DNA from: Paracoccus homiensis
Lineage (GTDB): Bacteria > Pseudomonadota > Alphaproteobacteria > Rhodobacterales > Rhodobacteraceae
Reading direction: 5' to 3'
Length of the DNA stretch: 64,000 bases
Assembly: GCF_900111675.1 (NCBI RefSeq)
Contig: NZ_FOHO01000009.1
Span: forward strand, 62,001 to 126,000
The translations under genes were made by a program, and so were the position numbers. Below are positions 31,198-38,864 of this stretch, one piece after another. The number at the start of each line of letters is the position of its first letter. Positions within the stretch are counted from its first letter, which is position 1. A model generated the notes under the pieces. It was not told where the DNA came from, searched no databases, and was given only the letters and a program-made list of their open reading frames with translations.

Positions 31198-31845
31198 TTA
31201 ACCCTTTCCGTTGCTGCCATAGAGGGAGTTCGCGAAGTTGCTCCGCGTCTCGGTGCCCGCCTTGCCGGTGGCGACGGACGAGTCCGCGACCATCTTTCCG
31301 ACCTTGTGGAAGGCCTTCACGATCTCGGGGTGGCTTCCCATCCCCGACCGATCGAGCATTTGCCGAAGTTCGGGGCTTCCGACTGCATCCACGCCCTTGA
31401 GGAAGGTCGCGACATTGGCGTCGAAGTTCTCGCCCCCGAAATCGGGATCTGCTTTCAGACCAGCTTCCCAGTCCGAAATCTGCTTGTTGTGCGCCGCCAG
31501 CGCGGCCTGTTGGCCTTCGCCTGCGGTGCGGGCCTGCCGATTGGCGGCCTCTGCCAGCGCCTCGCGCGCGGTCGCATTGGGGTTGGCTTTCAGCCAGCCA
31601 TCCATGTCACCCGCAAATTTGTCGAAATCCGCCTGGAATGCCTCGGCACCTTCCGGGGCTTTCAGCGCGAAGGGCCCGGCGTCACCGCCGTCATTCGAAT
31701 TCTGATCGCCTTCCCTCTGGCCCTGCTCCTGCGTGGTGCCCGTCTCGCCGGGGGTTGCGCCCTGTTCCGTGGTCAGTCCCTCGGTGGTGGCGGCCTGCGC
31801 GGTGGCATCGGCGGTTTCGGTCGAGGCATTGGCTTCATCACTCAT
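31198..31845 (-). CDS. capsid scaffolding protein (predicted)
   Basis: The 215-residue acidic protein (ATG 31845 after AAGGAAAA) has a disordered Thr/Glu/Gln-rich first third, a helical middle (AFQADFDKFAGDMDGWLKAN) and a conserved-looking C-terminal half (AHNKQISDWEAGLKADPDFGG). Three bases separate it from the capsid gene. Composition and position are typical for scaffold proteins. Confidence 0.75.
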   Translation of the reverse strand: MSDEANASTETADATAQAATTEGLTTEQGATPGETGTTQEQGQREGDQNSNDGGDAGPFALKAPEGAEAFQADFDKFAGDMDGWLKANPNATAREALAEAANRQARTAGEGQQAALAAHNKQISDWEAGLKADPDFGGENFDANVATFLKGVDAVGSPELRQMLDRSGMGSHPEIVKAFHKVGKMVADSSVATGKAGTETRSNFANSLYGSNGKG

Positions 31846-32170
31846 CGCTGTTTTCCTTTTCAGCATTGGCGGCATCGCGTTCGGCCGCGGCTTCCAGCCG
31901 ATCGATCAGATCAGCGTGTTCGATCTGCATGTCGGTGAAGGTTTTCGACCCATGCGGAAAAACGCGGTCACGCAAGATGCCAAGCCCGATATCGCGTTGG
32001 CCTGCCCGGAACCCGTCTAGGTCGTTTCCGAAGTGCGTCTGCCCGAACAGGTGACAGCCTTCGAGGATCGACCAGACCGCAAGGCGGCCCTCGGGCTGGC
32101 GCAGGATCGCATCCCAGGCCTGACGAACCTGCATCGCGCGCTGTTCGATGATGTCCTCGCGAATGCTCAT
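31838..32170 (-). CDS. Bbp19-like phage protein
   Basis: The 110-residue protein has the pattern AWDAILRQPEGRLAVWSILEG, CHLFGQTHF and GQRDIGLGILRDRV, similar to the Bbp19-like domain found in BPP-1-type gene clusters between portal and scaffold genes. Function unknown, probably in head assembly. The ATG overlaps the portal stop by 4 nt and its end overlaps the scaffold start by 8 nt. Confidence 0.65.
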   Translation of the reverse strand: MSIREDIIEQRAMQVRQAWDAILRQPEGRLAVWSILEGCHLFGQTHFGNDLDGFRAGQRDIGLGILRDRVFPHGSKTFTDMQIEHADLIDRLEAAAERDAANAEKENSDE

Positions 32171-33840
32171 AGGGCCGACCCTCGCTGCAGCGCGTCGATC
32201 CCGTTCAGGTTTGCCTCGCTCAGAAGCTTTGCTGCCCCGGCCATGGGTTCGGCAGCTTCAACGGCCTGCGCCTGTGCTGCGGCGTCTGCCTTGGCCTTGC
32301 GGCGCTTTTCCAGTTCTTCGGGCGAATGCAGGATCGACGGCGGCCCGCCGACATAATCGGCAAACTCGCGCAGGGCCTTGTCGCCGTCCAGCATGTCCAG
32401 CACTTCGGGGCTGACCTGCGCCAGCGTCCCGGCAAATCCGATGGTCCGCTCGATCGCGCCGACGCCGATCGCCTTCTGGGCCTGCGCCAGCAGCGAAATA
32501 TATTCGACCTTGATCGGCATCCCGGCGACTGCATCCGGCGCCTCGGGCATGATGTCTGCCTCTTGCATGTAGGCCCATGTCGCTTCGATCAGGGGCTGCA
32601 GCAGCTCGTGGTCAAGGCTTTCCAGAACCGGCCCCAAGGCCATCAGCTTTTCTTCATGCCGCTCGGCGATCTCGCGCGCCGTGATCTGGCTGCGACCGTC
32701 CAATGCCGTAGCGGTCATCTGGAACAGGTCCTTGTAGAACGCGACATCGATGCGGCGCTGCGTCTCCTGAATATCCAGCAGCAGCCCCTGAATATCGGGC
32801 CGCACCTCGTAGACCGGACGCAGACCGCCAGCGTTCAGATCCGAGGCCGCCATTGCGGTCAGACCGCCCGGCACGTTCTTGAAGAAGCTGCCAGCAGCCA
32901 TTGGGCCGCCCTGCAGCGGCGGGTTGTGCATCTTCTGGATTGCGATGGCCTTCTGCTCCTGCAGCGTCTGCAGCGATGCGGCGTCGCCCAGGGCGTCCAT
33001 GCCCGGCGATGACACGGACCACGCTTCGCCGTCGATCGCTTCCCAGCGCGGCGCAAGGATCGGCCGGACGCGATGCCCACCGATATGCAGGAACTCGCTT
33101 TCCTTCGACTTTTCCCAGTAAACCGATGCCCACGGGCGGCGGGCTGACGTCATCGCCTCGGGATCGCCATCGGCGCGCTTGTCCACCATGTGGCAGATGT
33201 CGTGGGTCTGGTAATAGCTGCCCTGATCCCAGTCACGGCGCACCTGATCCGACACGTTGTCCAGGCCCCAGGTCTCCACGATGCCACGCACCGACATCTT
33301 CATCTCGCGGTAAAGCCCGGTGATGCGACCGCTGCCATCATCGCCCAGGCGGAACAGGCCGACCTGCTGCTTGTGCGCCCGGATCACATCCTCAAAGTCC
33401 TGCACGATCAGGCTGGACCCGGTGCCGTAGAGGCCCAGATCGCCATAGAGGCCATCCAGCATGCGATAGACGTTCGACCCGCGCATGACCTCGTACATGC
33501 GGCGCTGCGCTTCCTGCAGCCATTCCTTGACCTCGTAGACCGCGCTGTCGGCCTCGGACCCGCGCAGCCCAAGGCGGAACCACGGGCGCGACGGGCTGGT
33601 GACGCCGGACATCAGGCCCGCGCGCAGAGTGCGCAGCGCCATCTTGGCCGTGTCGTCAAGAATGCGCCGGTTGATCGAAGAGTCGCCGCGGCGCTCGCTG
33701 ATCTCGAACCGGCCGCGCGACGGCTGGATAACGTCCCGCAGCTCGCGGAAGTGGCCCTGCCAATAGTTGAACTCCTGATTCATCGCATCGCGGCGGTTCC
33801 TCAGGGTCTTGGCCAGCATTTCGTCGCGCTTCGCCGCCAT
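32167..33840 (-). CDS. portal protein (head-tail connector)
   Basis: The 557-residue protein matches the T7 gp8-type head-tail connector family: RDAMNQEFNYWQGHFRELRD and RILDDTAKMALRTLRAGLMSG near the N-terminus, PSRPWFRLGLR, GLYGTGSSLIV, and MHNPPLQGGPMAA in the centre. Twelve copies would form the DNA entry ring and bind terminase and tail tubular A. It is full length for the family, with a polar Ala/Lys-rich C-terminal tail. Confidence 0.9.
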   Translation of the reverse strand: MAAKRDEMLAKTLRNRRDAMNQEFNYWQGHFRELRDVIQPSRGRFEISERRGDSSINRRILDDTAKMALRTLRAGLMSGVTSPSRPWFRLGLRGSEADSAVYEVKEWLQEAQRRMYEVMRGSNVYRMLDGLYGDLGLYGTGSSLIVQDFEDVIRAHKQQVGLFRLGDDGSGRITGLYREMKMSVRGIVETWGLDNVSDQVRRDWDQGSYYQTHDICHMVDKRADGDPEAMTSARRPWASVYWEKSKESEFLHIGGHRVRPILAPRWEAIDGEAWSVSSPGMDALGDAASLQTLQEQKAIAIQKMHNPPLQGGPMAAGSFFKNVPGGLTAMAASDLNAGGLRPVYEVRPDIQGLLLDIQETQRRIDVAFYKDLFQMTATALDGRSQITAREIAERHEEKLMALGPVLESLDHELLQPLIEATWAYMQEADIMPEAPDAVAGMPIKVEYISLLAQAQKAIGVGAIERTIGFAGTLAQVSPEVLDMLDGDKALREFADYVGGPPSILHSPEELEKRRKAKADAAAQAQAVEAAEPMAGAAKLLSEANLNGIDALQRGSAL

Positions 33841-33843
33841 GGC

Positions 33844-34026
33844 TTATTGGCCCAGCAGCGTTTTCTTGCCGCCAGGGGCGTATTCCTGCCCGGCGCCGGG
33901 ATTGCTGGTCGCCAGCAACGTGCCCTGCCGCCCGGTCTTCGAGCGGCTTTCAGACTGGCTGTTGAACACCGGCGCCTTGCTCGCCTGGTATTCGGTGGGC
34001 TCGGGAATGTCCGGCTTGCTGCACAT
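33844..34026 (-). CDS. small protein directly before the portal gene
   Basis: The 60-residue protein starts MCSKPDIPEPTEYQASKAPVF and ends PGGKKTLLGQ. Short proteins starting with CxKP next to portal genes are frequent in podoviruses; their function is unknown. It is the first gene after leader element B, and its Shine-Dalgarno GAGGG lies in the 3' arm of the leader hairpin. Confidence 0.65.
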   Translation of the reverse strand: MCSKPDIPEPTEYQASKAPVFNSQSESRSKTGRQGTLLATSNPGAGQEYAPGGKKTLLGQ

Positions 34027-34093
34027 GAAAATGCCCTCGATCGCGTTACGTCGAGGGCATCATGCGGGCGGAATAGGGGCCGATATATGTTGG
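34027..34093 (-). promoter_or_regulatory. late promoter/leader element B (motif CCAACATATATCG plus RBS hairpin)
   Basis: The motif lies at 34081-34093. A perfect 10-bp hairpin follows (arms 34031-34040 and 34051-34060, 10-nt loop), ending four bases before the ATG of the small pre-portal gene. GAGGG of the ribosome site is inside the 3' arm. The element would drive the portal, scaffold and capsid genes. Confidence 0.65.
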
Positions 34094-34097
34094 GGTA

Positions 34098-34442
34098 TCA
34101 GCTTCTCGCCAGCCCACCAGCGATTGACACGATGGCGAGCGATACGATGGCTGTGGCGAACATCCCGGAATTATGCTGCCAGATCATCATCGCAGCGACG
34201 CTGCCGAGCATAACGCCCGTCCAGTCCAGCACCGAGTCCCAATACAATGACCGGTCACCGATATAGCCCTGCACTCGCTCGAACAGCGCATAGACGATAC
34301 CCGCAGCCGCGACCGCGTTCATATCGCCCCATCCTCGGCATAGCATCCACAGTGCCACGCCAATGGCGAAATGCGCCAGCAGAACAGCCATCCATGTGTA
34401 GCCGTCCCGATGCGCCTCGGCTCGAAACAGATCGCGGATCAC
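34098..34442 (-). CDS. phage membrane protein
   Basis: The 114-residue protein starts at GTG 34442, coupled to the previous gene by GTGA. It has about four hydrophobic segments (residues 17-34, 43-52, 70-88 and 94-110). An unusual place for a membrane protein, between terminase and portal; it could be an extra holin or an exclusion factor. No family was recognised. Confidence 0.55.
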   Translation of the reverse strand: MIRDLFRAEAHRDGYTWMAVLLAHFAIGVALWMLCRGWGDMNAVAAAGIVYALFERVQGYIGDRSLYWDSVLDWTGVMLGSVAAMMIWQHNSGMFATAIVSLAIVSIAGGLARS

Positions 34443-35155
34443 AGCGCCAGCCCCAATGAAAAACGTTCGTTCAGATATGTGCGTGCTTCTGACAGCGCAG
34501 CTTCCGCTTGAGGGTGATCCAAGAGCACACCCAAGATGTCACCAAACTTTCCGGCGAAGGCTTGGAAAGTGCCATTGCGGCGCATGATATTGTCAACATT
34601 CAGCGCAGTGAATGTATGGTTTTCGATATCGATTGTCTGCCCGTTGATAATCAGTGTCGCAGTGGTGGCGTCGATGCGAACCTCGAAGATCCGAGGCGCG
34701 GTCGATTGAGGAATACCAGACAACGATATGCTGCCGCTGCCATCGTACAGCTGAATAGCTATGCCGTTTGAAATGCGTAGGTAAGGCGCCGGGGCAACCT
34801 CAGAGCCAAAGCACATATAGGTGCCGTTGGCGACCTGGGGCGCCATAACCCAGATTAGATGCACGCCCACCAGATCGGCAGCGCTGGCCATTTGCGGGTA
34901 ACTGTCGCTCGGCTGTGGCTGAATAAACTTGCCCTGTAGAGCAAGAGGTGAGCCGATTACCTCCGCGTCAAACGCAGCGCCTGCACCGCCTTGGTTCGTG
35001 AACGCAGTAGCAGGACCACCAGCGGGGGTCGCGCCCTCCACGCTGTGGTGGATCGCGATAGCGCCACTAGCGTAAAACGGGGCAAGTGGATTGTTCGCAC
35101 CGCCACGAAGCGCCGCCCAGATCGCCCCGAACTCAGACCAGCCGAAAAAACGCAT
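34439..35155 (-). CDS. structural protein with concanavalin/LamG-like domain
   Basis: The 238-residue beta-rich protein has a pattern like LamG-type carbohydrate-binding domains: LVGVHLIWVMAPQVANGTYMC, PRIFEVRIDATTATLIINGQ and a C-terminal AEARTYLNERF-like helix common in phage surface proteins. It could be a head fibre or receptor-binding accessory. It is coupled by ATGA on its start side. Confidence 0.55.
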   Translation of the reverse strand: MRFFGWSEFGAIWAALRGGANNPLAPFYASGAIAIHHSVEGATPAGGPATAFTNQGGAGAAFDAEVIGSPLALQGKFIQPQPSDSYPQMASAADLVGVHLIWVMAPQVANGTYMCFGSEVAPAPYLRISNGIAIQLYDGSGSISLSGIPQSTAPRIFEVRIDATTATLIINGQTIDIENHTFTALNVDNIMRRNGTFQAFAGKFGDILGVLLDHPQAEAALSEARTYLNERFSLGLAL

Positions 35156-35397
35156 CAGAGTTTATCCTGCATCCGCACGATGACGGATGCCGAACCATCC
35201 GAGACATAGCGCAAGCCTGACGCGCCATTGGTTACGGGAAACGGAACGCCACTTGCGATCGGCATTGCCAGAGCAAGATCACCGTCAGATTCAGCGATGC
35301 GGATCGTGCCGCCCAGAGGCATTACCCAAGCATCAGCGCCGGGCGTGGGCAGGGTCTGCGGGGCGGGCGTTGCATTCGCGACGGTATAGGCGGGCAT
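35155..35397 (-). CDS. small phage structural-type protein
   Basis: The 80-residue protein (PAYTVANATPAPQTLPTPGAD, then WVMPLGGTIRIAESDGD and a C-terminal RYVSDGSASVIVRMQ) is Pro/Ala-rich then beta-rich, like capsid decoration or fibre-joining proteins. It is the first gene after leader element C, with AGGA of its ribosome site in the hairpin arm. Confidence 0.55.
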   Translation of the reverse strand: MPAYTVANATPAPQTLPTPGADAWVMPLGGTIRIAESDGDLALAMPIASGVPFPVTNGASGLRYVSDGSASVIVRMQDKL

Positions 35398-35461
35398 GGT
35401 GTGTTCCTGCGATCTGTGGCACGCGCAGGATATGGACAGCTAGTCCCGCGATATATGTCGG
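35398..35461 (-). promoter_or_regulatory. late promoter/leader element C (motif CCGACATATATCG plus RBS hairpin)
   Basis: The motif lies at 35449-35461, right after the terminase stop. A 7-bp perfect hairpin (TCCTGCG/CGCAGGA, about 35405-35430) sits between it and the next ATG, with the Shine-Dalgarno AGGA in the 3' arm. Distance from motif to ATG is 52 nt, as in elements A and B. Confidence 0.65.
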
Positions 35462-35463
35462 GC

Positions 35464-36795
35464 TCAGCCGTTCTGGCTTCCCCAGACGGGGTGCCATTCT
35501 TCCTGCTTGCGCTGATCCTCGGCGCGGCCGATCGACCGGGCCACAACCGGATAAGCGAAAGTCAGCGCCAGCGCGTCGCCCTCGTCGGGACTGGCCACGC
35601 CGCGTTTCTTCATGTCGGATTTCTTTTCCAGCACGATCGCGTTGTTGTTGTCGAAGCTATAGAGCGGACCCGTCAGGTCCATCTCCAATTCACGATTGTC
35701 CTCGATGCAGCCCCCGGACTTGAGCCATTCGCGCATCGTCGCCCACATCTGCGCGCGCTTGTTGGCGCATTTCGGAACGCCATCGATCACGCGATCTGCC
35801 TTGCCTCCGAAGTTCACGCCGATGACGTTGTAGCCCATCTGGCGGCAGCGATCGACCACGCCCCCGCCGACACCGCCCTCATCGATGAATACTCCGTCCG
35901 GATTCAGGCGGTCAATCTCGGCCATGACGCGGGCGGCCACCTGCATTGTGTCGGCACGCAGCAGTTTGATCGCGGGCATTGTCGTGCCGTCCCGCCCACG
36001 CCGCGCCTTGATCACCGTCCGGTCATCCCCGAAGCGCGCCACATCGACGCCAAGCACCAGTTCATCGACCGTCGTAGGGTTCGGCTGGCGCTCCATGGCC
36101 TCGCGGACCATGCCGCCGCCGATGAACTGCATGTCGGACTCGGCCTCGTAATCGCCCTCCCATATGTGGCGATAGCGCGCCTCGTCGCCCGCAAGGTCGA
36201 GCAGGCGCTCTTCTTCCAGTTCATCGCCGCGAAACGGGTTGTCTCGCCAGTTTGCTTCGACCACGGTGCGCGAATCCGCGAAGCGCGGATCCTGGCGCAT
36301 CATCTGATCAACGGGGTCGGACCGCAGGCGCGGGTTCCAGGTGAACCATAGTTGCGATCCGGGCTTGCGCAGCGTCGGGCGCAGAAGATCAAGGGCGCGC
36401 TGGCCGGCAGTCTGGGCCTCCTCCCACCAAGCAATGTCGAAGCCTTCCAGCGACTTGATGTTCTCGGCGTTGAACTCGTTCATCCCGGCGAAGGTGATGA
36501 TTCCGCCGCCTGGCGTTCTGATCACGCGATCAGACTCCACCGGCTTAATGGCCTCGATCGCGCCAAGGCGGTGCGCGGTTTCTACAATCAGCTTGAAAAC
36601 AGATTGATCGAGCGATTTCTGAACGTCACGCAGGCAGATTGAAGAAAGACCGGGCTCGGTCAGATGGCGAACCAGAAGATGCGCCCCACGGTCCCAGGAC
36701 TTGCCCGAGCCCCGGCCGCCATGCGCGCCGAGATAGCGCGCCTTGGACTTCCAAAGCGGGGCGAAGACTTTAGGCGGCGTGACGTTGAGGATCAT
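35464..36795 (-). CDS. terminase large subunit
   Basis: The 443-residue packaging motor has Walker A GGRGSGKS (residues 26-33), Walker B in GFDIAWWEEAQ, a coupling motif near LWFTWNPR, and a C-terminal RNase H-like nuclease (LGVDVARFGDDRTVI, GVFIDEGGVGGGV). It cuts and pumps phage DNA through the portal. It follows the small-subunit candidate with an ATGA overlap. Confidence 0.92.
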   Translation of the reverse strand: MILNVTPPKVFAPLWKSKARYLGAHGGRGSGKSWDRGAHLLVRHLTEPGLSSICLRDVQKSLDQSVFKLIVETAHRLGAIEAIKPVESDRVIRTPGGGIITFAGMNEFNAENIKSLEGFDIAWWEEAQTAGQRALDLLRPTLRKPGSQLWFTWNPRLRSDPVDQMMRQDPRFADSRTVVEANWRDNPFRGDELEEERLLDLAGDEARYRHIWEGDYEAESDMQFIGGGMVREAMERQPNPTTVDELVLGVDVARFGDDRTVIKARRGRDGTTMPAIKLLRADTMQVAARVMAEIDRLNPDGVFIDEGGVGGGVVDRCRQMGYNVIGVNFGGKADRVIDGVPKCANKRAQMWATMREWLKSGGCIEDNRELEMDLTGPLYSFDNNNAIVLEKKSDMKKRGVASPDEGDALALTFAYPVVARSIGRAEDQRKQEEWHPVWGSQNG

Positions 36796-37097
36796 TCATC
36801 CCCGACAAATTTAACGTCGACGCGTTCAATCCTGATCGCGCCTTCATGCTGGACCTGCATTGGCAGCACCTTCCCAAGCAGCGGCATGAACACCTGCGGG
36901 TTTTCCTTGGCCTGTTTTTCAAGGTATCCGACCGTGCCCTTTACCCCGCCTGCGTTCTCTGCGGCTTGAAGGATCGCCTCTTTCAGCGTGGCGGTGATCT
37001 TGTTCGGCGTGCCCTTTTTCCGCCCCTTGCCTGCGGCTGGCGGCTTGCGACGCGGCTTTTCAGCGGGCGCAGCAGATTTCACTTGTTTGCTGTCCAT
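36792..37097 (-). CDS. terminase small subunit (predicted)
   Basis: The 101-residue protein starts at ATG 37097 after GGGGGTG (a TTG two codons upstream is also possible). A basic Lys/Pro-rich N-terminus with KGRKKGTPNKITATLKEAIL and a helical centre (FMPLLGKVLPMQVQHEG) resemble small DNA-binding packaging proteins. It directly precedes and overlaps the large terminase. Confidence 0.7.
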   Translation of the reverse strand: MDSKQVKSAAPAEKPRRKPPAAGKGRKKGTPNKITATLKEAILQAAENAGGVKGTVGYLEKQAKENPQVFMPLLGKVLPMQVQHEGAIRIERVDVKFVGDE

Positions 37098-37099
37098 GC

Positions 37100-37423
37100 T
37101 CAAACACCCCCATCATGCAGCTTGGCGATTTCCTTCTTGCATCCGTTACACATTCGCTGCCCCTGATCTATGTTGCTGGACACTCCGCAGCGCATGCAGC
37201 GGCGGATGGGTTTCAGGACGCGGCGCGGGTCGCGCGGGACGATGCCCGCATCGACCAGCAGGCGTGCCTCGGCCAGCGACCCATACTTGTTCGAGATGCG
37301 CGCCCTGATGGCGTTGTGCGTGATGCCGAACGCGCGGGCGGCCTCGCCATACGTGGTTTCGGGGTTGGCGATGATGAAGCGCTCGGCATCATCAATGGGG
37401 CCAGTCTTGGGCTTTGGTGCCAT
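37100..37423 (-). CDS. HTH plus zinc-ribbon protein, candidate late regulator
   Basis: The 107-residue protein has an HTH-like segment (TTYGEAARAFGITHNAIRARI) and a C-terminal CxxC...CxxC zinc motif (CMRCG and CNGC). It is the last of several small DNA-binding-type genes before terminase and could be a late-gene activator or a packaging-initiation protein. The start at 37423 is coupled by ATGA. Confidence 0.6.
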   Translation of the reverse strand: MAPKPKTGPIDDAERFIIANPETTYGEAARAFGITHNAIRARISNKYGSLAEARLLVDAGIVPRDPRRVLKPIRRCMRCGVSSNIDQGQRMCNGCKKEIAKLHDGGV

Positions 37424-37635
37424 CAGCGGTTTTTCCTTCCAACGCCGTCGATATGAAATTTTCCGCAAATCAGGCAGCGGTAGTGTTTGCCGGGAAAGCG
37501 CTGGCGCCGCGCGGTCTGGTAGGCCATCTGGGGCGTGTCGAACGAAACCTTTCCGGCACAGGAACCTTGCCGCCACTGCTCGGCAACTTCTGGATCCGAC
37601 AGGCGCCGGGTGATCCGTGCCTTTTGCCAGCTCAT
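37423..37635 (-). CDS. small CxxC protein
   Basis: The 70-residue basic protein (ATG 37635) ends with HYRCLICGKFHIDGVGRKN, a single CxxC with a following His, possibly a small zinc-binding nucleic-acid protein. It is coupled to both neighbours by 4-nt overlaps. Function unknown. Confidence 0.55.
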   Translation of the reverse strand: MSWQKARITRRLSDPEVAEQWRQGSCAGKVSFDTPQMAYQTARRQRFPGKHYRCLICGKFHIDGVGRKNR

Positions 37636-37889
37636 GCCTCGCGCCCCTCCCTCAAAACCCGCTGGATGAAGCACTTCGACCGGTTCAGCCGCTCGCAGAT
37701 CTGCGCTTGCGTCAGCCCGGCATCACGCAGGGCCCAGACCTCGACGCGGGCGGAATTGCGGATGGCCTTGGACCTCGCGGCATTGCCCTTGCCGAACACG
37801 CGCCGATCGTCATGCTTCGGGCGCAGATGCTTGGGAACGCCGGCGGTCATCACGCGGCGCAGCAGGTCTTGGGCTTCATCGACCGTCAT
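37632..37889 (-). CDS. small HTH protein
   Basis: The 85-residue basic protein has a C-terminal helix-turn-helix pattern (DAGLTQAQICERLNRSKCF). It is coupled to its neighbours by ATGA overlaps. Probably a DNA-binding regulator; no family was named. Confidence 0.55.
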   Translation of the reverse strand: MTVDEAQDLLRRVMTAGVPKHLRPKHDDRRVFGKGNAARSKAIRNSARVEVWALRDAGLTQAQICERLNRSKCFIQRVLREGREA

Positions 37890-38086
37890 GCGCCACCGCC
37901 TTTCCCGTATGCGGCGCGGACAGCCGCCGGATCCTCTCCGCTTTCGGCAAGATCGGCACGGCGGATGCGGCCGACCGTGACGCGGGCCCAGGTGTCATTC
38001 ATGCCCAGGTCGCGACTTATGGCTGTTGCGTCCTCGCCCGCTGCATAGCGGCGGATGGCTGTCAGTTGCATGTTGTCGGTGTTCAT
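37886..38086 (-). CDS. small HTH protein
   Basis: The 66-residue protein has LTAIRRYAAGEDATAISRDL with GMNDTWARVTVGRIRR, a typical tri-helical HTH of phage regulators. It is coupled on both sides. Function unknown; regulation of late genes is possible from its place before the packaging genes. Confidence 0.55.
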   Translation of the reverse strand: MNTDNMQLTAIRRYAAGEDATAISRDLGMNDTWARVTVGRIRRADLAESGEDPAAVRAAYGKGGGA

Positions 38087-38406
38087 ATCTCGCCCCTTCT
38101 TGCGGCTTCGCGTCGGATCGCGGTGATGATGGTCGAGTGGTCGCGCTTGAGAGCTCGGGCAATGTCGCTGGCGCTGTAGCCGAGGGCGTTGCAGCGATAG
38201 CAGATCACATCCCGGACCTTGACGGCGGCGGCGTGGCGATCGGGTCCGGTGATGCGGGCGAAGGTCATGCCCGCCAGCTTTGCGGCCTCTCCTGCGATCC
38301 CCTCGATCGCCATGACCTCGCTGCTTGCGCGGCGGATGGCGGCGACATCCTCGCGGGTGAAGGGCGAGGCATCGGGTTGGCGCACGATGCGCGGCAGGGT
38401 GGTCAT
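38083..38406 (-). CDS. DnaA C-terminal-like DNA-binding protein
   Basis: The 107-residue protein contains VKVRDVICYRCNALGYSASDI and ALKRDHSTIITAIRRE, close to the DnaA domain IV pattern that reads DnaA boxes (the DHxT helix). It lacks an AAA+ domain. Probably an accessory of phage replication initiation or a regulator. It is coupled to the preceding loader-like gene. Confidence 0.7.
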   Translation of the reverse strand: MTTLPRIVRQPDASPFTREDVAAIRRASSEVMAIEGIAGEAAKLAGMTFARITGPDRHAAAVKVRDVICYRCNALGYSASDIARALKRDHSTIITAIRREAARRGEI

Positions 38407-38864
38407 TCTGCCACCTTCGGCATTGGCCGGATGAAGGCGGCCAGCTTGTCGGACATTTCGGCGCTGACGCGCTGGTGATCCTCGCGGCTCATGCCGGCGT
38501 GATCGTCGGGCTGCACGGCTGCGGCGCGCTCGCGGGCGATCTTCTCACCACGGGCTTTTTTCAGCAGGGCGACGATATCGCCGGGCGTCGGGCGGCGGCG
38601 CGGGTTCTCTCGGTTCCAGGACCGCAGTGCCCAAACGACCTGCTCGTGAGTCCAGTCCTGCAATTCATCGCAGAACCACGCCAACAGGCCCGCTTTGACC
38701 TCATCGCTTTCCGATGGGTCGAAATACGCTGCCATGACGATCTTGACCTCAGAAGCAATCGTCTGACGGTGTGCGGACAGCTCTTGCGGCGAAAGCGATT
38801 TGGCGAGCTGTGGCGTCGGAGCGGGCAGCGGCGCGGTGATCTGTGCGGGCAGATTGCGGGTCAT
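38403..38864 (-). CDS. replication accessory, helicase-loader-like protein
   Basis: The 153-residue protein has a helical centre (WFCDELQDWTHEQVVWALRSW) and NPRRRPTPGDIVALLKKARG, a pattern seen in phage proteins placed after DUF1376 replication genes. It overlaps that gene by 116 nt in another frame, an unusually long overlap. A role in helicase recruitment is suggested by position. Confidence 0.55.
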   Translation of the reverse strand: MTRNLPAQITAPLPAPTPQLAKSLSPQELSAHRQTIASEVKIVMAAYFDPSESDEVKAGLLAWFCDELQDWTHEQVVWALRSWNRENPRRRPTPGDIVALLKKARGEKIARERAAAVQPDDHAGMSREDHQRVSAEMSDKLAAFIRPMPKVAE

